NCBI GenBank assembly: GCA_003448875.1
Contig: DLXG01000015.1
Coordinates: forward strand, 1-5,744
Reading direction: 5' to 3'
DNA: 5,744 bases
DNA from: Anaerolineaceae bacterium
GTDB lineage: Bacteria; Chloroflexota; Anaerolineae; Anaerolineales; Anaerolineaceae
Position numbers and translations under genes: made by a program. Shown piece after piece: positions 4,994 through 5,744 of this stretch; within the stretch, counting starts at the first letter, position 1, and every line of letters starts with the position of its first letter. The notes below the pieces were generated by a model. It did not search any database. It saw only the letters and a program-made list of their open reading frames with translations, and was not told where the DNA came from.

Positions 4994-5627
4994 CGTTTTG
5001 ACTTTCAACCTTTTCCAGAGGAATGATGTAAGTGCAATGATGATCGCCGCTTAAAACGCATTGAATTTTATGGGCGGGGAGCGAGAGTACGGTGGAAATC
5101 AGGGTTTGATCAACTGTGCATACTTCCGGGTGAGCCTGAGTGACATGGAAGTAAGGACAGGTAATTTCATGGATGTGATAGGCATCACCAATCTTTTCCC
5201 ATTCAATAATAAAACCCTCTTCGCTGAGGAGTTTCTTCAAAAAGTCCAGTTTTTCTTCCAAAGTCATGTTCTGGGTCGCGCGCAGGTGGTCTTCAGCCAG
5301 GTCTCGCGCCATCTCGGCGAATATCATTTCCACCGCAGAGGCCGGTAAAGTCTCTTTTAACCTTCCCAACAGGCGGTTTGCCAGCCTGAAATAACGGGTA
5401 GGAAACTTTTCAAGGCCGCGTTCTGTTAGATAATATACTAACCGCGGCCGGCCGACCCCATGCCGTTCTTCTTCCGAAGCAACCAGGCCATCCGCAAGCA
5501 TACTGTTCAAGTGATGGCGGACGGATATGGCGTTAATCCCAACCGTCTCCGCCAGTTCATTGATCGTGGAGCGCGGATTATTGAGCAAGGTGTGCATGAT
5601 TTTATCGCGCGTGCTTTTGATTTCCAT
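4986..5627 (-). CDS. SufR-like winged-helix regulator with four C-terminal cysteines
   Basis: This 213-residue DNA-binding protein has an N-terminal helix-turn-helix (about 18-47; TINELAETVGINAISVRHHLNSM) and a wing reading GVGRPRLVYYLTERG (57-71). A helical middle (about 76-136) follows. The C-terminal domain carries Cys157, Cys170, Cys190 and Cys198, with 12, 19 and 7 residues between them. The layout, the GRPRLVY.LT..G wing and the HPEVC and GDHHC cysteine contexts recall SufR, a repressor of the suf operon that senses a [4Fe-4S] cluster. My memory of SufR cysteine spacing is not exact, so cluster binding is inference. An ArsR/DeoR-type repressor sensing metal or redox state by another route is the alternative. 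It starts at an ATG with AAGGA directly upstream. It has a near-consensus promoter with an overlapping palindrome, suggesting autoregulation, and is translationally joined to the DUF59 gene. Confidence 0.82.
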   Translation of the reverse strand: MEIKSTRDKIMHTLLNNPRSTINELAETVGINAISVRHHLNSMLADGLVASEEERHGVGRPRLVYYLTERGLEKFPTRYFRLANRLLGRLKETLPASAVEMIFAEMARDLAEDHLRATQNMTLEEKLDFLKKLLSEEGFIIEWEKIGDAYHIHEITCPYFHVTQAHPEVCTVDQTLISTVLSLPAHKIQCVLSGDHHCTYIIPLEKVESQNDE

Positions 5628-5640
5628 TCCTTACCTGTCC

Positions 5641-5661
5641 GTAAGCGGAAAAACCTCTTAC
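5641..5661 (-). repeat. Inverted repeat in the leader of the SufR-like gene
   Basis: GTAAGCGG (5641-5648) and CCTCTTAC (5654-5661) pair over 7 of 8 positions (one C/T mismatch) around AAAAA. The repeat lies between the predicted transcription start (near 5672) and the ATG at 5627. It could be an operator or a leader RNA hairpin ahead of the ribosome site. Confidence 0.45.
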
Positions 5662-5678
5662 CACTATTATTGATTGGA

Positions 5679-5707
5679 AGTATAACAAGCCCGTATAAAA
5701 TTGTCAA
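5679..5707 (-). promoter_or_regulatory. Near-consensus sigma70 promoter of the SufR-like / DUF59 operon
   Basis: On the minus strand a perfect TTGACA (5707-5702) and TATACT (5684-5679) are separated by the ideal 17 bp. TGT in front of the -10 also fits the extended form. Transcription should start near 5672, giving a leader of about 44 nt. Such a strong promoter for a regulator gene usually needs repression, consistent with the palindromes on either side. Confidence 0.8.
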
Positions 5708-5736
5708 TATATAAGAAATTTATGATAAATATTGAC
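5703..5736. repeat. Perfect inverted repeat over the -35 region; candidate operator
   Basis: GTCAATAT (5703-5710) and ATATTGAC (5729-5736) are exact complements, with an AT-rich 18-bp spacer. The left arm covers most of the TTGACA -35 of the minus-strand promoter. The right arm holds TTGACC (5732-5737), a five-of-six -35 on the plus strand whose -10 would lie beyond the window. The symmetric layout suits a regulator controlling itself and a divergent neighbour. From memory, cyanobacterial SufR sites read CAAC-N6-GTTG; this is not the same sequence. Confidence 0.55.
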
Positions 5737-5744
5737 CCTAATAG

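Noticed and set aside
5061..5348. Plus-strand open frame of 95 codons opposite the SufR-like gene
   Set aside because: It is the complement of the conserved regulator, including its cysteine region; the product has no family features.
5450..5458. GGCCGGCC-type palindrome in the regulator gene
   Set aside because: It falls in the codons for the conserved GRPR wing and is explained by GC-rich codon choice there.
1..5744. tRNA, rRNA, CRISPR array, transposase or integration site
   Set aside because: Nearly all sequence is taken up by recognisable genes. No cloverleaf, regularly spaced direct repeats, transposase motifs or terminal repeats with target duplications were seen.

Overview
The window is a compact piece of bacterial chromosome, roughly half G+C by eye. 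It holds seven protein-coding genes, one cut by the left edge. No RNA gene, CRISPR array, insertion sequence or other mobile element is visible. The gene set suggests a Gram-positive-like or Chloroflexota bacterium, with Anaerolineae my best guess: a FolB-FolK fusion, an FMN-type (type 2) IPP isomerase next to a GGPP-synthase-like enzyme, a stand-alone SCP2 protein, and a SufR-like regulator with a DUF59 partner. That assignment rests on remembered gene context only.

Left part (1-1929), pterin/folate. The 3' end of a FolM/PTR1-type pteridine reductase is followed after 10 bp by a bifunctional dihydroneopterin aldolase-HPPK (folB/folK). folE (GTP cyclohydrolase I) converges on this pair, and the folBK and folE stop codons interlock in a 4-bp TTAG overlap. 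Together they cover the first step from GTP (FolE), two further steps to the pterin diphosphate (FolB and FolK), and a pterin/dihydrofolate reductase.

Middle part (1930-4123), isoprenoids. On the minus strand a good promoter (4096-4123) drives fni (type 2 IPP isomerase). A short-chain polyprenyl diphosphate synthase follows, coupled to fni by a TTG start inside the fni stop and a perfect AGGAGG. A hairpin plus U-run then separates this operon from folE, as a terminator or an attenuator.

Right part (4124-5744). A divergent control region with a long imperfect inverted repeat precedes an SCP2 lipid-binding protein. That gene converges, again through a TTAG interlock, on a two-gene minus-strand operon: a SufR-like winged-helix regulator with four C-terminal cysteines, then a DUF59/SufT-like protein. 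This looks like a small iron-sulfur homeostasis module. Its near-consensus promoter is overlapped by a perfect 8-bp inverted repeat, which may also serve a gene starting to the right of the window.

The signals that ordinary annotation would miss are the hairpins buried in the 3' coding ends of folBK and SCP2, both next to zero-gap convergent junctions; the candidate attenuator in front of folE; the shortened ATP-binding segment of the FolK domain; and the palindromes at the regulator promoter. No wholly new system can be claimed from the sequence alone.
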